This document shows positions 1 to 7,671 of a DNA stretch of 64,000 bases, piece after piece. The number at the start of each line of letters is the position of its first letter. Within the stretch, counting starts at the first letter, position 1. The notes beneath the pieces were generated by a model. The model was not told the origin of the DNA. It did not search any database and was given only the letters and a program-made list of their open reading frames with translations. Made by a program: the position numbers and the translations under genes. Where the stretch lies: positions 1 through 64,000 of the forward strand of contig CAKQRD010000004.1 in the NCBI GenBank assembly GCA_934271275.1, given 5' to 3'. This DNA comes from an uncultured Clostridia bacterium (GTDB lineage Bacteria > Bacillota > Clostridia > Christensenellales > Borkfalkiaceae).

Positions 1-74
1 TTTCTCTTTTCTTTATTCTTTTCTTCGTACTTCCTGCGCGTTTTACGCACGGGAGTATCTTCTTTCCGTTCCAT
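1..74 (-). CDS. Small basic protein, partial (C-terminus outside window)
   Basis: An ATG at 74 on the minus strand opens a frame that stays open to the window edge and encodes MERKEDTPVRKTRRKYEEKN and a few further Lys/Arg/Glu residues. A GGAGG ribosome-binding site lies about 7 bases upstream of the start. It lies just downstream of the relaxase gene and could be a mobilisation accessory protein. Only about 24 residues are visible, so no function can be assigned. Confidence 0.45.
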   Translation of the reverse strand, partial: MERKEDTPVRKTRRKYEEKNKEKR

Positions 75-176
75 TAAACTGTTCCTCCGAAAATATAAAA
101 TCGTATTGATACATATTATAACGATTTTAATGTCAGGAGTCAAGCTCTTTTTATGAACGGGGCAGAAAATATCCCT

Positions 177-1202
177 TTAATTTTTGTAGTTGTTGTTTTT
201 GCCTTGTTTTTCTTGCTTTTTGCGTTCTTCTTCGATTTCCGCTTCTATTTGTTGCAGGCGCGGGACTTGCCGAATGACGTCGGGAGTAAAGAGCGAAAGA
301 ACGGAATCGAAAAAGTTATTGATTGTTTTCGGCTTTCCGTGGACTATACGTCTATATTCCGTCGGATTTGTTCTTGCAAGTTCTTTACCGACGTTTGTAT
401 AATGCGAATTATTATCTTTTTCCTTTTGCAGCGCTTCCGATTTTTTTGCATATAACAATGCTTCGTCCATAGCCTTTGTAAGCCGTTTTGAAAGGTCGTT
501 GTTGTTTGCAGTTAAAGCGATTACTTGCTCTTGTAACTTTCCGCGTTTCCGTGGAATATTCCCGCTTTTTGCCTCGGTCAAAGCGTCTGCGTAAACCTGA
601 GTTTCTTCCCGTATGGCTTCCGCTTGTTCGATTATCTTTTTTGCCTTAAATTCTGCGGTGGAAAGGTGTTTCTTTTGACTGCCTTCTTTTCCGCGCTGTA
701 AGCCCCAACGTTTCCCGACGGATTCGTAAAAATCCGTTTGTAATTGTTGTAATTGCGGTTTGTCGAAAAGTTGTTTACTGCAAAGTCTGCCGTCTTTTGT
801 TACGGGCATCATGTTTAAGTGCATATGCGGCGTTGTTTCGTCGTTATGTACTACCGCCGCGATGATGTTTTCTTCGCCGTAACGTTCCGCAAAAAATTTA
901 TAACAGTCCGAGAAAAAGTTATACTGTTCAACTCTTGATAACCCGTCGAAAAAAGTTTTATCCGAACCTAACACGAAAAAGTTCATAACAACCGCGTCCT
1001 TACGCGGGGATAAGCCTAACTCTTTAATTCTGCCGTTTATAAACTCCGTGTAAGTTTTCCCGAAATATGGCGTGAAGCGATAATTATTTTTCGTTCGCTC
1101 GCTGTCTATCTGCGGATTGTCCGACTTGTAATTTTCGTCCCGTTCGTTTTCCTTTTCGATAGGGGCGACGTCTTGTTTATGGTATTTCTCCATATGGCAC
1201 AC
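177..1202 (-). CDS. mob: MobV/Pre-family relaxase (plasmid mobilisation/recombination protein)
   Basis: A 341-residue protein with the MobV layout. The N-terminal part has the NPQIDSERTKNNY segment typical of Pre/Mob proteins. Near residue 130 is a histidine-rich metal-binding motif (HNDETTPHMHLNMMPV), the HxDExxPHxH signature of this relaxase family. The C-terminal 120 residues are a charged coiled coil. Relaxases of this family nick DNA at an oriT and pilot one strand during mobilisation. A good Shine-Dalgarno (AGGAGG, in the 1220s) precedes the start. No type IV secretion genes are in view, so it would rely on a helper element. It suggests that the 1-13.7 kb island moved, or can move, by mobilisation. 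Confidence 0.85.
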   Translation of the reverse strand: MCHMEKYHKQDVAPIEKENERDENYKSDNPQIDSERTKNNYRFTPYFGKTYTEFINGRIKELGLSPRKDAVVMNFFVLGSDKTFFDGLSRVEQYNFFSDCYKFFAERYGEENIIAAVVHNDETTPHMHLNMMPVTKDGRLCSKQLFDKPQLQQLQTDFYESVGKRWGLQRGKEGSQKKHLSTAEFKAKKIIEQAEAIREETQVYADALTEAKSGNIPRKRGKLQEQVIALTANNNDLSKRLTKAMDEALLYAKKSEALQKEKDNNSHYTNVGKELARTNPTEYRRIVHGKPKTINNFFDSVLSLFTPDVIRQVPRLQQIEAEIEEERKKQEKQGKNNNYKN

Positions 1203-1563
1203 TAAATATGAAATGATGATTTTCCTCCTGAAATTTGTTTTTATTATCGTTTAGCAAAGTGTGTAGAATTTCCTCTGCCGACTGTTTTATTAGTGAATTC
1301 ACAGCCTCGCAGAGCCCACAACTTCGCCTGCGAAGTATAGTGGGCTACACTTTGCTCATAAGCCTTCTGTTTTACTTCCTGTTTGTTTCCAAAGTTCTTC
1401 CCGCTACGGCGGGCGGTATTGATTATAATTTTTCATTGTCTTACCTCCCGAAAGACGACAAAAAAGCCGCTGATATGTTTTCTATCACCGACTTAAAACA
1501 CAAATATTAAGTTTTTATTTTCGTTACATAAAGCACCTCCGATTTTGTATCTATGGATAAAAA
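1203..1563. other. Intergenic region upstream of the relaxase; possible oriT region
   Basis: No convincing gene. An open frame of about 90 codons on the plus strand lacks a ribosome-binding site and family features. The main structure is a hairpin at 1313-1346 with stems AGCCCAC/GTGGGCT and ACTTCGC/GCGAAGT. MobV relaxases usually act at inverted repeats just upstream of their own gene, so this is the best local candidate for an oriT. That is inference from position only. Confidence 0.35.
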
Positions 1564-1612
1564 AATCCGTGCGATTTCGGTTGCCTTAAATGGCTCGTTC
1601 TTCGCACGGATT
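1564..1612 (-). terminator. Rho-independent terminator after the 53-aa ORF
   Basis: Arms AATCCGTGCGA (1564-1574) and TCGCACGGATT (1602-1612) form an 11-bp stem with a 27-nt loop. A T-run follows in the minus direction. It closes the SOS-boxed small transcription unit before the relaxase gene. Confidence 0.65.
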
Positions 1613-1643
1613 TTCATTCCGATTATTTAATTTTTAGTCGATT

Positions 1644-1805
1644 TTATCTGAAAAATCGTACCACAACAAAACCCACGCCGAAATCTCTCTTTTTAACGAT
1701 TTCAACGCCCGTCGCGGAATTGCTACACTTAACTGCAATTCTATGGTAAACGACGGTAATTGTCCTGTCCGAATCCACAAAAGGGAACGAACAATCGGGC
1801 AACAT
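1644..1805 (-). CDS. Small conserved-looking protein of 53 residues, SOS-boxed
   Basis: An ORF of 54 codons starting MLPDCSFPFVDSDRTI and ending GFVVVRFFR. It has two cysteines, a beta-strand-like pattern and a basic, hydrophobic C-terminus. It sits between a minus-strand promoter carrying a perfect LexA box (1868-1896) and a terminator (1564-1612), so it forms a self-contained transcription unit. The ribosome-binding site is modest (AGGGCG). I do not recognise a family. The unit structure argues that it is real, but it could be the leader of a regulatory RNA. Confidence 0.5.
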   Translation of the reverse strand: MLPDCSFPFVDSDRTITVVYHRIAVKCSNSATGVEIVKKRDFGVGFVVVRFFR

Positions 1806-1867
1806 CTTTACGCCCTACAACGCCTTTTCTTACGGCGCAATGCTTGACCTTACATCAAGCCTATTAT

Positions 1868-1896
1868 AGTATAACATACGAACATTTGTTCGTCAA
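1868..1896 (-). promoter_or_regulatory. Promoter with perfect LexA (SOS/Cheo) box
   Basis: On the minus strand, a -35 TTGACG (1891-1896) and a -10 TATACT (1868-1873) are separated by 17 bp. CGAACATTTGTTCG (1879-1892) overlaps the -35 and spacer and is a perfect inverted repeat matching the Gram-positive LexA box. Bound LexA would block the promoter, so the 53-residue ORF downstream should be induced by DNA damage. Confidence 0.75.
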
Positions 1897-1935
1897 GCAC
1901 TTTTGCGAAGAATTTTTATAAAATTTTTTAAGGGT

Positions 1936-2027
1936 ATAATTGCTATTATGAGAAGACGGGTTCGGAAGTCAAAAATATTACCGATGAAATACCGTTTGAT
2001 ATACCTAGTACTTGGTGCTGGGTAAGA
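1936..2027 (+). repeat. 92-bp inverted repeat, left copy (hsdS inversion site)
   Basis: This is base-for-base the reverse complement of 7393-7484 inside the expressed hsdS. It covers the conserved start of the first target-recognition region (CYYEKTGSEVKNITDE... in protein). Flanking bases diverge at once on both sides. Recombination between the copies would invert about 5.4 kb and replace the body of hsdS with the cassette that follows. Confidence 0.9.
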
Positions 2028-3302
2028 CTCGGCAATGTTTTAGAAATAGCAAGAGGAGGTTCTCCGCGTCCAATAAAAGAATATTTAACTACAGATAACA
2101 CAGGTGTTAATTGGATAAAGATTGGCGATACTGAAAAAGGTGGTAAATATATAAATTCAACGAAAGAAAAAATAAAACAATCTGGAATATCAAAAAGTAG
2201 ATTCGTGCATAAAGGTGATTTTCTACTTACTAATTCTATGAGTTTTGGAAGACCGTATATATTAAATATAGATGGGTGTATCCACGATGGATGGTTAGTT
2301 TTTTCAGATACTTCTAATGTTTATTTCAAGGATTTTTTATATTACGTTCTTTCATCGTCTTTCGCAAACAAACAATTCGTAGGAAAAGTAAGCGGCGCCG
2401 TCGTCAAAAATTTAAATAGCGATAAAGTTGCTGATTCATTATTTCCATTACCGCCGATTGCGGAACAAAAACGAATCGTAGCCGAGATTGAAAAGTTTGA
2501 GCCTCTGATTGCCGAATATGATAAACTCGAACAGCAGGCGACGAAACTTGACGGCGAGATTTACGATAAACTCAAAAAATCTATTCTGCAATACGCCATT
2601 CAAGGCAAACTTGTTCAGCAAGACAGTAACGACGAGCCTGCCTCTGTTTTGCTCGAACGTATTCGCACCGAAAAGAAGGCTCAACTCGGCAAGAAATACG
2701 TTGAAAGTTATATCTACAAAGGTGATGATAACTGTTATTACGAACATATAAACGGAAAGGACGTTGACATTACCGAAGAAATTCCATACGATTTGCCTAA
2801 TAATTGGTGTTTCACTCATTTCTCTTCTTTAATGCACATAAATGGAGGTTATGCTTTTAAAAGTGAAAATTATATAGGCAAAGAAAATGGCGTAAGAGTA
2901 CTTCGCATTTCAGACTTCAATGAAAAAGGCTTTAATCAAAAAAGACCTGTATATCATAAATATACGCCTGAATTAAAACCTTTTGAATTAGAAGTAAATG
3001 ATATTATTATGTGTATGACAGGCGGAACTGTTGGTAAATCATATTTTGTTTCAGAGTTGCCCGAGCCAATGCTTGTTAATCAAAGAGTTGCTGATATTAA
3101 AATAAATGATATATTAAACAAAAAATATTGTTATCATTTCATTTTGTCACCATATATTCAAAGAATCATAGATGAAAGTAAAAATTCTACAAACGATAAT
3201 ATTTCTGTTGCACTAATAAATTCATTTATTGTCCCTGTTCCGCCGCTTAACGAACAAAACCGAATCGTAGAAAAAATCGACGAAATATTTGCTAAACTAT
3301 AA
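1938..3302 (+). pseudogene. hsdS: Silent hsdS cassette 1 (two TRDs plus central repeat, no start)
   Basis: An open frame of 454 codons that begins with NCYYEKTGSEVKNITDE, homologous to the inside of HsdS. It lacks a start codon and the first conserved helix; the first in-frame ATG is at 2205. It contains one target-recognition domain ending in PPIAEQKRIVAEIEKFEPL, then the long conserved coiled-coil spacer and the LERIRTEKKAQLGKKYVES repeat. A second target-recognition domain follows, ending PPLNEQNRIVEKIDEIFAKL. The spacer DNA (about 2468-2743) is nearly identical, in reverse orientation, to about 6658-6933 of the expressed gene. This is donor DNA for specificity switching, not decay. Confidence 0.85.
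2468..2743 (+). repeat. Central hsdS repeat, inverted copy of about 6658-6933
   Basis: About 275 bp encoding the HsdS inter-TRD spacer is nearly identical to the expressed gene in opposite orientation, with scattered third-position differences. Crossover here would exchange only the second target-recognition domain. Crossover at the 92-bp repeat would exchange both. Confidence 0.8.
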
Positions 3303-3304
3303 GG

Positions 3305-3332
3305 AAAAGACCTTCTTGTTAGAAGGTCTTTT
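3305..3332. terminator. Bidirectional terminator between cassette 1 and the TAC module
   Basis: AAAAGACCTTC (3305-3315) pairs perfectly with GAAGGTCTTTT (3322-3332). A/T runs lie on both sides, between the convergent ends of cassette 1 and the SecB-like gene. Confidence 0.7.
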
Positions 3333-3336
3333 CAAA

Positions 3337-3741
3337 TTATTCTGTTATTGGTTTTTCTTCAAATTGATTTGCATAAACAATAGGTAAAAAGATTGGTGGC
3401 ATCATAGCATTAGCTGTCATATTAGCAACTAATGAACGTAAGTATGGAAACACCATTTGAAATCCTTGCAATTGTAAGAAATTATTTATTTCTTCTACAT
3501 TATCGCCTTCAATATTGAATATTCCTGACAAACTCGCAACTAAATCTATAGGGAAGGGATTTTCTGGCGTATTAAGAATTTCTACTCGAACCTCTACAAC
3601 ATAGGCGTTTCCAGGAGAATTTGCTTTTCCTATTTTTTTCTGTATTTGTGGATTTAATTTAAACTCGCCAACAGGCAAATTATTGTTTTTTATAGATGCT
3701 TCATTTACCATTAATGTTAAACTGTTAAATTTTGTCTCCAT
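3337..3741 (-). CDS. SecB-like chaperone of a toxin-antitoxin-chaperone module
   Basis: A 134-residue protein with the SecB fold pattern: N-terminal beta strands (VEVRVEILNTPENPFPIDLV) and the C-terminal helix signature LQGFQMVFPYLRSLVANMTA...PPIFLPIVYA, which matches the SecB 'LFPYAR...LNLAPVNF' region. Bacillota normally lack SecB. Gene order after HigB and HigA identifies this as the chaperone of a TAC system, in which it protects the antitoxin from degradation and allows it to block the toxin. The ATG at 3741 lies inside the 3' end of higA with an AGGAGG site, so translation is coupled. It is shorter than E. coli SecB (155 residues). Confidence 0.75.
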   Translation of the reverse strand: METKFNSLTLMVNEASIKNNNLPVGEFKLNPQIQKKIGKANSPGNAYVVEVRVEILNTPENPFPIDLVASLSGIFNIEGDNVEEINNFLQLQGFQMVFPYLRSLVANMTANAMMPPIFLPIVYANQFEEKPITE

Positions 3742-4112
3742 AAATAACCTCCTGTACCATTATTATAACATGTTGAATTAATTGCAATGTGGCTTATTGA
3801 AAAACACACTTGCATTTGCTTGCTTTCTATATCGGTAAACGCTTCGATGTTAACGCCTACCGCCTGCGCAATTTTAATTAATGTGTTAATTTGTGGAACA
3901 ACCTTAAATGTTTCAATTCGTGCAAGTGCAGGTTGTTTAATACCACATTTTTTAGCTAATTCTCTTTGAGTTAAACCCAAACTTTCTCTTGCTTTAACAA
4001 TTTTATTTATTATTGCTATAGTTTTTTCGGATGCTTCAATCGAAAGTTTAGATTCTTCATTTTTTGATTTTATATTATCAAGCATTTGATCTAAACTAAT
4101 TAAATCTTTCAT
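3717..4112 (-). CDS. higA: HigA-family antitoxin with C-terminal tail (likely chaperone-addiction region)
   Basis: A 131-residue protein. The HTH_XRE domain spans about residues 30-95 (ARESLGLTQRELAKKCGIKQ, PALARIETFKVVPQ). A tail of about 35 residues follows with aromatic and hydrophobic positions (QVCFSISHIAINST...GGYLWRQNLTV). In known TAC systems, antitoxins carry such a tail (ChAD) that makes them depend on the SecB-like chaperone. The YLW cluster is consistent with this, but I infer it from position. It overlaps higB by 4 nt and the chaperone gene by 25 nt. It should repress its own promoter at the palindrome at 4501-4522. Confidence 0.8.
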   Translation of the reverse strand: MKDLISLDQMLDNIKSKNEESKLSIEASEKTIAIINKIVKARESLGLTQRELAKKCGIKQPALARIETFKVVPQINTLIKIAQAVGVNIEAFTDIESKQMQVCFSISHIAINSTCYNNGTGGYLWRQNLTV

Positions 4113-4468
4113 TTTTTGCTCCTTTTTATATAGTCTTTTTTCTCTAAAATAGCCTTTTCTATTTCTTTTGGATCTGTTTTATTTTGTTTTTTTTCGTAGC
4201 CATGTAGAATAATAAAAACACCATTCCTAAAATAAAAGAAAAAAACTCTTGAAGATGAGGGGCGCAATTCATATATATCATCACGTAAGGGCTTAATTGC
4301 CTTAGGCTTAAAGTTCTCATTAATTTTAGATCCAAATTCCTCTAATTTATTTAAGTATGCTCGAATCTCATACACTTCATCTTCTTTATGTTGTTTTAGT
4401 AACTTTTCAATATATTTTTCAAACGGTCTATTACCTGCTGGCGTTTCGTAGATTTTAATTTCGAACAC
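4109..4468 (-). CDS. higB: HigB-family toxin (RelE-superfamily mRNA interferase)
   Basis: A 119-residue protein of the phage-derived Gp49-like/HigB family: FEIKIYETPAGNRPFEKYIE at the N-terminus, the LRDDIYELRPSSSRVFFFYF core, and a lysine-rich C-terminus with HGYEKKQNKTDPKEIEKA. These toxins cleave mRNA at the ribosome. It is the first gene of the TAC operon, with its ATG 32 bp downstream of the operator. Toxin-first order is typical of HigBA. Confidence 0.8.
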   Translation of the reverse strand: MFEIKIYETPAGNRPFEKYIEKLLKQHKEDEVYEIRAYLNKLEEFGSKINENFKPKAIKPLRDDIYELRPSSSRVFFFYFRNGVFIILHGYEKKQNKTDPKEIEKAILEKKDYIKRSKK

Positions 4469-4500
4469 GCCTGATTATTTCCATCCTTATTATATGCATT

Positions 4501-4559
4501 TTGATAACTTTTTTGTTATCAAGTATAATTATTATAACCATTTCTATGTAAAAAATCAA
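4501..4559 (-). promoter_or_regulatory. TAC promoter and HigA operator palindrome
   Basis: On the minus strand, -35 TTGATT (4554-4559) and -10 TATAAT (4531-4536) have a 17-bp spacer. Immediately downstream, TTGATAAC-N6-GTTATCAA (4501-4522) is a perfect inverted repeat over the expected transcription start. This is the natural operator for autorepression by HigA. Confidence 0.75.
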
Positions 4560-4620
4560 GCTTTTTCACTATTATATCTTAAAAAAATTAAAAATCAAGA
4601 TCCTTCTGCCAACTTTTTTA

Positions 4621-5424
4621 TTACCACGTTACAATTTTATCAACAATTTCTTGCTGTTCGCTTGCAGTCTTCCGCAGATAAATTCGCGTTGTTTCAATGC
4701 TTTCGTGTCCCATAAGGTCGGCGAGCAAAGAAATATCATTGAACTTTTCAAGAAAATTCTTTGCAAAACGATGTCTGAAAGAGTGCGGATATACCACTTT
4801 CGGATTCAGTCCGTATTTGATTGCATAATTTTTAAGTTGTTGTGAAATTCCGCGCACGGTAATTCGTTCGCCGAACCTGTTCAAAAACAAGTATCCGCTC
4901 GCAACGCCTTTTTCTTTCAGCCACGATTCCGTTTCGACTTTTAGTTTTTGCGGTATGTAAAGCCGCCGAAGTTTGCCGCCTTTGGAATATAAATCGAAAT
5001 ATCCCTTAAAAACGTGTTCCACCTTGATTTGTATCAATTCGCTTACACGTGCTCCCGTTGCCGCAAGGTAACGCACAACAAAATACCATTCCCAATTTTC
5101 ATCCTTTTTAAGGCTGTTTTTCAAAAACTTGTAGTCGGCATCGCTGATAACGTTTTCCAAAAAGTTTTTCTGCTGAATTTTTACCGCCGATAAGCGCAAT
5201 TTGTCTTTTTTGATAAATTCAAGATATTTGTTTATTGCCTGAATACGCAAATTCACGGTTTTGGGCTTATAAGTTTCCATAAGGTATCCCTTAAAAGCCA
5301 ATAGGTTTTGCTTGGTGATTTCGCCCGAAAGTTGATTATACATCCGTATAGTCAACTGGTATGCGGAAATCGTGTTTTCGGACAGATTTTTCTGTCTTAA
5401 ATGCTTTTCAAATTCGTCTAACAT
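4621..5424 (-). CDS. Tyrosine recombinase, probable hsdS invertase
   Basis: A 267-residue Xer/Cre-like recombinase. The SAM-like N-terminal DNA-binding domain spans about residues 1-85. The catalytic domain has Arg126 (GARVSEL), Lys151 (GGKLRR), His214 and Arg217 (HSFRH), His240 (MGHES) and nucleophile Tyr249 (TRIYLRK), so all catalytic positions are present. It lies among hsdS cassettes. Stand-alone recombinases in this position (CreX/PsrA type in streptococci, similar ones in Bacteroides) invert hsdS segments. Its own promoter region (5425-5480) is AT-rich without a clear consensus. Confidence 0.85.
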   Translation of the reverse strand: MLDEFEKHLRQKNLSENTISAYQLTIRMYNQLSGEITKQNLLAFKGYLMETYKPKTVNLRIQAINKYLEFIKKDKLRLSAVKIQQKNFLENVISDADYKFLKNSLKKDENWEWYFVVRYLAATGARVSELIQIKVEHVFKGYFDLYSKGGKLRRLYIPQKLKVETESWLKEKGVASGYLFLNRFGERITVRGISQQLKNYAIKYGLNPKVVYPHSFRHRFAKNFLEKFNDISLLADLMGHESIETTRIYLRKTASEQQEIVDKIVTW

Positions 5425-5485
5425 TTTCGTTAAACCTCCTAAAATAGTGTGCTTATATTTTACTATTTACGGAAGTTTTCTTTAA

Positions 5486-6085
5486 GTTAAACGGCAGCCA
5501 ATAAGAGATTATTTCTGTTATTATGAGAAGGTTGGCTCGGAAACGAAAAATATAACTGACGAAATACCGTTTGATATACCAGATCCTTGGGAATGGGCGC
5601 GTGTTGACACTTTATTTCAGCATAACACCGGTAAAGCATTAAATTCTGCAAATACAAAAGGAAATTACAGAGAGTATATAACCACGTCAAATTTGTATTG
5701 GAACTATTTCAAATTGGATTCGCTGAAAAAGATGCTTTTTACCGACGAAGAAATAGACAAATGTTCCCTTAAAAAAGGTGATTTATTGGTATGTGAAGGC
5801 GGAGATATCGGCAGGGCGGCAATATGGAATTATGATATTCCTATGTGCATTCAGAACCATATACACAGATTAAGAGCATATTCTGCCGTGGAAACGAAAT
5901 TCTATTATTGCGTTTTATATCTATATAAGCAATCAGGCATAATCGGTGGCAAAGGTATAGGTATTCAAGGGTTATCTACGAAAGCGCTTGGACGAATAAT
6001 CTTTCCTGTTCCGCCATTAGCCGAACAAAAGCGTATTATTGAGCAAATTAACGCTATTTTCTGCAAGCTAAAAGACGAGATTTAG
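5486..6085 (+). pseudogene. hsdS: Silent hsdS cassette 2 (single TRD, no start)
   Basis: An open frame beginning near 5486 without ATG. From 5516 it encodes CYYEKVGSETKNITDEIPFD, homologous to the first-TRD start of the expressed HsdS. It then has one target-recognition domain ending FPVPPLAEQKRIIEQINAIF and CKLKDEI before the stop. It is half the length of cassette 1. The motif TGYTATTAYGAGAAG at its start (5516-5530) recurs at the other TRD boundaries. It converges on the expressed hsdS, overlapping its stop by 4 bases. Confidence 0.8.
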
Positions 6086-6097
6086 TTCTCGTCTTTT
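6070..6097. terminator. Bidirectional hairpin at the convergent hsdS ends
   Basis: AAAAGACGAGA (6070-6080) pairs with TCTCGTCTTTT (6087-6097). The stem includes the last codons of both hsdS frames, so the KLKDE-coding ends are themselves the inverted repeat. It may terminate both transcripts and could also act as a recombination boundary. Confidence 0.55.
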
Positions 6098-7671
6098 AAC
6101 TTGTCTAACATTATTTTTATTTGATTGCAAATACGAATTTGCTCATTATACGGCGGTATTGGTATAAATGTATGTTTTACTGCATCTGTACCAAAGCGTT
6201 GTTGCCCAGCAGTGCCTGAAAAGTTAATCTTTCCGTGTTCGATAAAATACGGTGATTTTACGAAGTATAGCAGATATGCCGAAAAAATTGTATCGGGATA
6301 TGCCCGAAGAATATGCAATTCCGTAGTTCCCGCGCCATAACAATTTTCCAAACCGTGAAAAACAACGGATTTTCTATTTTGGAAACAGGGTGTTATTTTT
6401 GCAAAGCCAACATCGCCGTTCTTAAAATGAGTGAAACCGCTTTTAACACCTCTCCATTTTCGTTTTTCATAGCAAAACACATTATTAAAGCCATCCATTA
6501 TCGACTTCATTTCTACGAAAGACACGTCTAAATTGTCGTCGATATTATTTCTCGGATTGATATTGGCTGCATTTTCGAGTCTTGCCCAGCACCAACTGTC
6601 GGGAATATCGAAAGGCAGATTTTCTAATAAAATGGGCTCATTTTTTCCGACCTTCTCGTAATAACAGTTATCATCACCTTTGTAGATATAACTTTCAACG
6701 TATTTCTTGCCAAGTTGCGCCTTCTTTTCGGCGCGGATACGTTCGAGCAAAACGGAAGCGGGTTCATCGTTACTGTCCTGTGGAACGAGTTTACCTTGAA
6801 TGGCGTATTGCAGAATAGATTTTTTGAGTTTATCGTAAATTTCGCCGTCAAGTTTCGTCGCCTGCTGTTCGAGTTTATCGTATTCAGCAATCAGCGGCTC
6901 AAACTTTTCAATCTCGGCTACAATTCGTTCTTGTTCAGACAAGGGAGGTATAGGAATGAGCAATGTCTTAAAATCTGTCTTATTAAACTTCTTGATAGCA
7001 GTAGCCGAGGCAATCGACAGTAAGATGTTTAATCCAAAATTAGATTTGAATAAATAAAATAGCCATGCTACACACGCATTATAAACGCATCTAACCATAA
7101 TTGCGTTAGGCGCAAGGGTTGCAGGTCTATTTAACGTAGGAACTATAAATACTTTTCCTATAGATCCGACATTACTTAAAATAAGTTCCCCTCCAAATAA
7201 ATTAGAGTTTGAAAGAAACTCATAACCATGTTGGTCAGTATATGTCAAATTTTTAGTAAATGAATTTGCGAAATCTTGTGTTTTTACTAATAATGCATAA
7301 TTTTTTTCTTTATAATATTTAACATTTTCACGTAAAGTTGCAAAACTACCGCTTGCAACAAAATCAGTTACACGTTCCACATAATTATTAATTCTTACCC
7401 AGCACCAAGTACTAGGTATATCAAACGGTATTTCATCGGTAATATTTTTGACTTCCGAACCCGTCTTCTCATAATAGCAATTATCATCACCTTTGAAGAT
7501 GACAGAATCGCCTTTATCCTTTTTGATTTTGCCTTCATTTATCAGGCATTGCTTTTCTGCGCGGATACGTTCAAGCAAAACGGAAGCAGGCTCGTCGGAA
7601 GGATCTTGCGGGACGAGTTTGCCTTGAATTGCTAATTGAAGTATAGATTTCCTTAATTGTTCAGCCTTCAT
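6082..7671 (-). CDS. hsdS: Type I restriction-modification specificity subunit HsdS (expressed copy)
   Basis: HsdS chooses the DNA target of the HsdMRS complex. The true start is ATG 7671 (MKAEQLRKSILQLAIQGKLV), which overlaps the end of hsdM by 11 nt and has a GGTGG site. Layout of the 529 residues: short conserved helix with the LVPQDPSDEPASVLLERIRA repeat, TRD1, coiled-coil spacer (PPLSEQERIVAEIEKFEPL), a second SILQYAIQGKLVPQD/LERIRAEKK repeat, TRD2, and C-terminal helix ending LDKLKDEN. Repeats at each TRD boundary match the silent cassettes in inverted orientation, so this sequence is one of several possible states. Confidence 0.92.
   Translation of the reverse strand: MKAEQLRKSILQLAIQGKLVPQDPSDEPASVLLERIRAEKQCLINEGKIKKDKGDSVIFKGDDNCYYEKTGSEVKNITDEIPFDIPSTWCWVRINNYVERVTDFVASGSFATLRENVKYYKEKNYALLVKTQDFANSFTKNLTYTDQHGYEFLSNSNLFGGELILSNVGSIGKVFIVPTLNRPATLAPNAIMVRCVYNACVAWLFYLFKSNFGLNILLSIASATAIKKFNKTDFKTLLIPIPPLSEQERIVAEIEKFEPLIAEYDKLEQQATKLDGEIYDKLKKSILQYAIQGKLVPQDSNDEPASVLLERIRAEKKAQLGKKYVESYIYKGDDNCYYEKVGKNEPILLENLPFDIPDSWCWARLENAANINPRNNIDDNLDVSFVEMKSIMDGFNNVFCYEKRKWRGVKSGFTHFKNGDVGFAKITPCFQNRKSVVFHGLENCYGAGTTELHILRAYPDTIFSAYLLYFVKSPYFIEHGKINFSGTAGQQRFGTDAVKHTFIPIPPYNEQIRICNQIKIMLDKLKDEN
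7393..7484 (-). repeat. 92-bp inverted repeat, right copy inside expressed hsdS
   Basis: Perfect reverse complement of 1936-2027, located at the start of TRD1. With the left copy it defines a 5.4-kb invertible segment that contains both silent cassettes, the TAC module and the recombinase. Confidence 0.9.

Noticed and set aside
1235..1510. 91-codon plus-strand frame upstream of the relaxase
   Set aside because: TTG start without a ribosome site; it spans the hairpin at 1313-1346 and shows no family resemblance.
1938..3302. Decayed hsdS pseudogene from mutation
   Set aside because: The frame is intact over 454 codons and shares a perfect 92-bp repeat with the expressed gene. Only the start is missing, which fits a silent donor cassette rather than decay.
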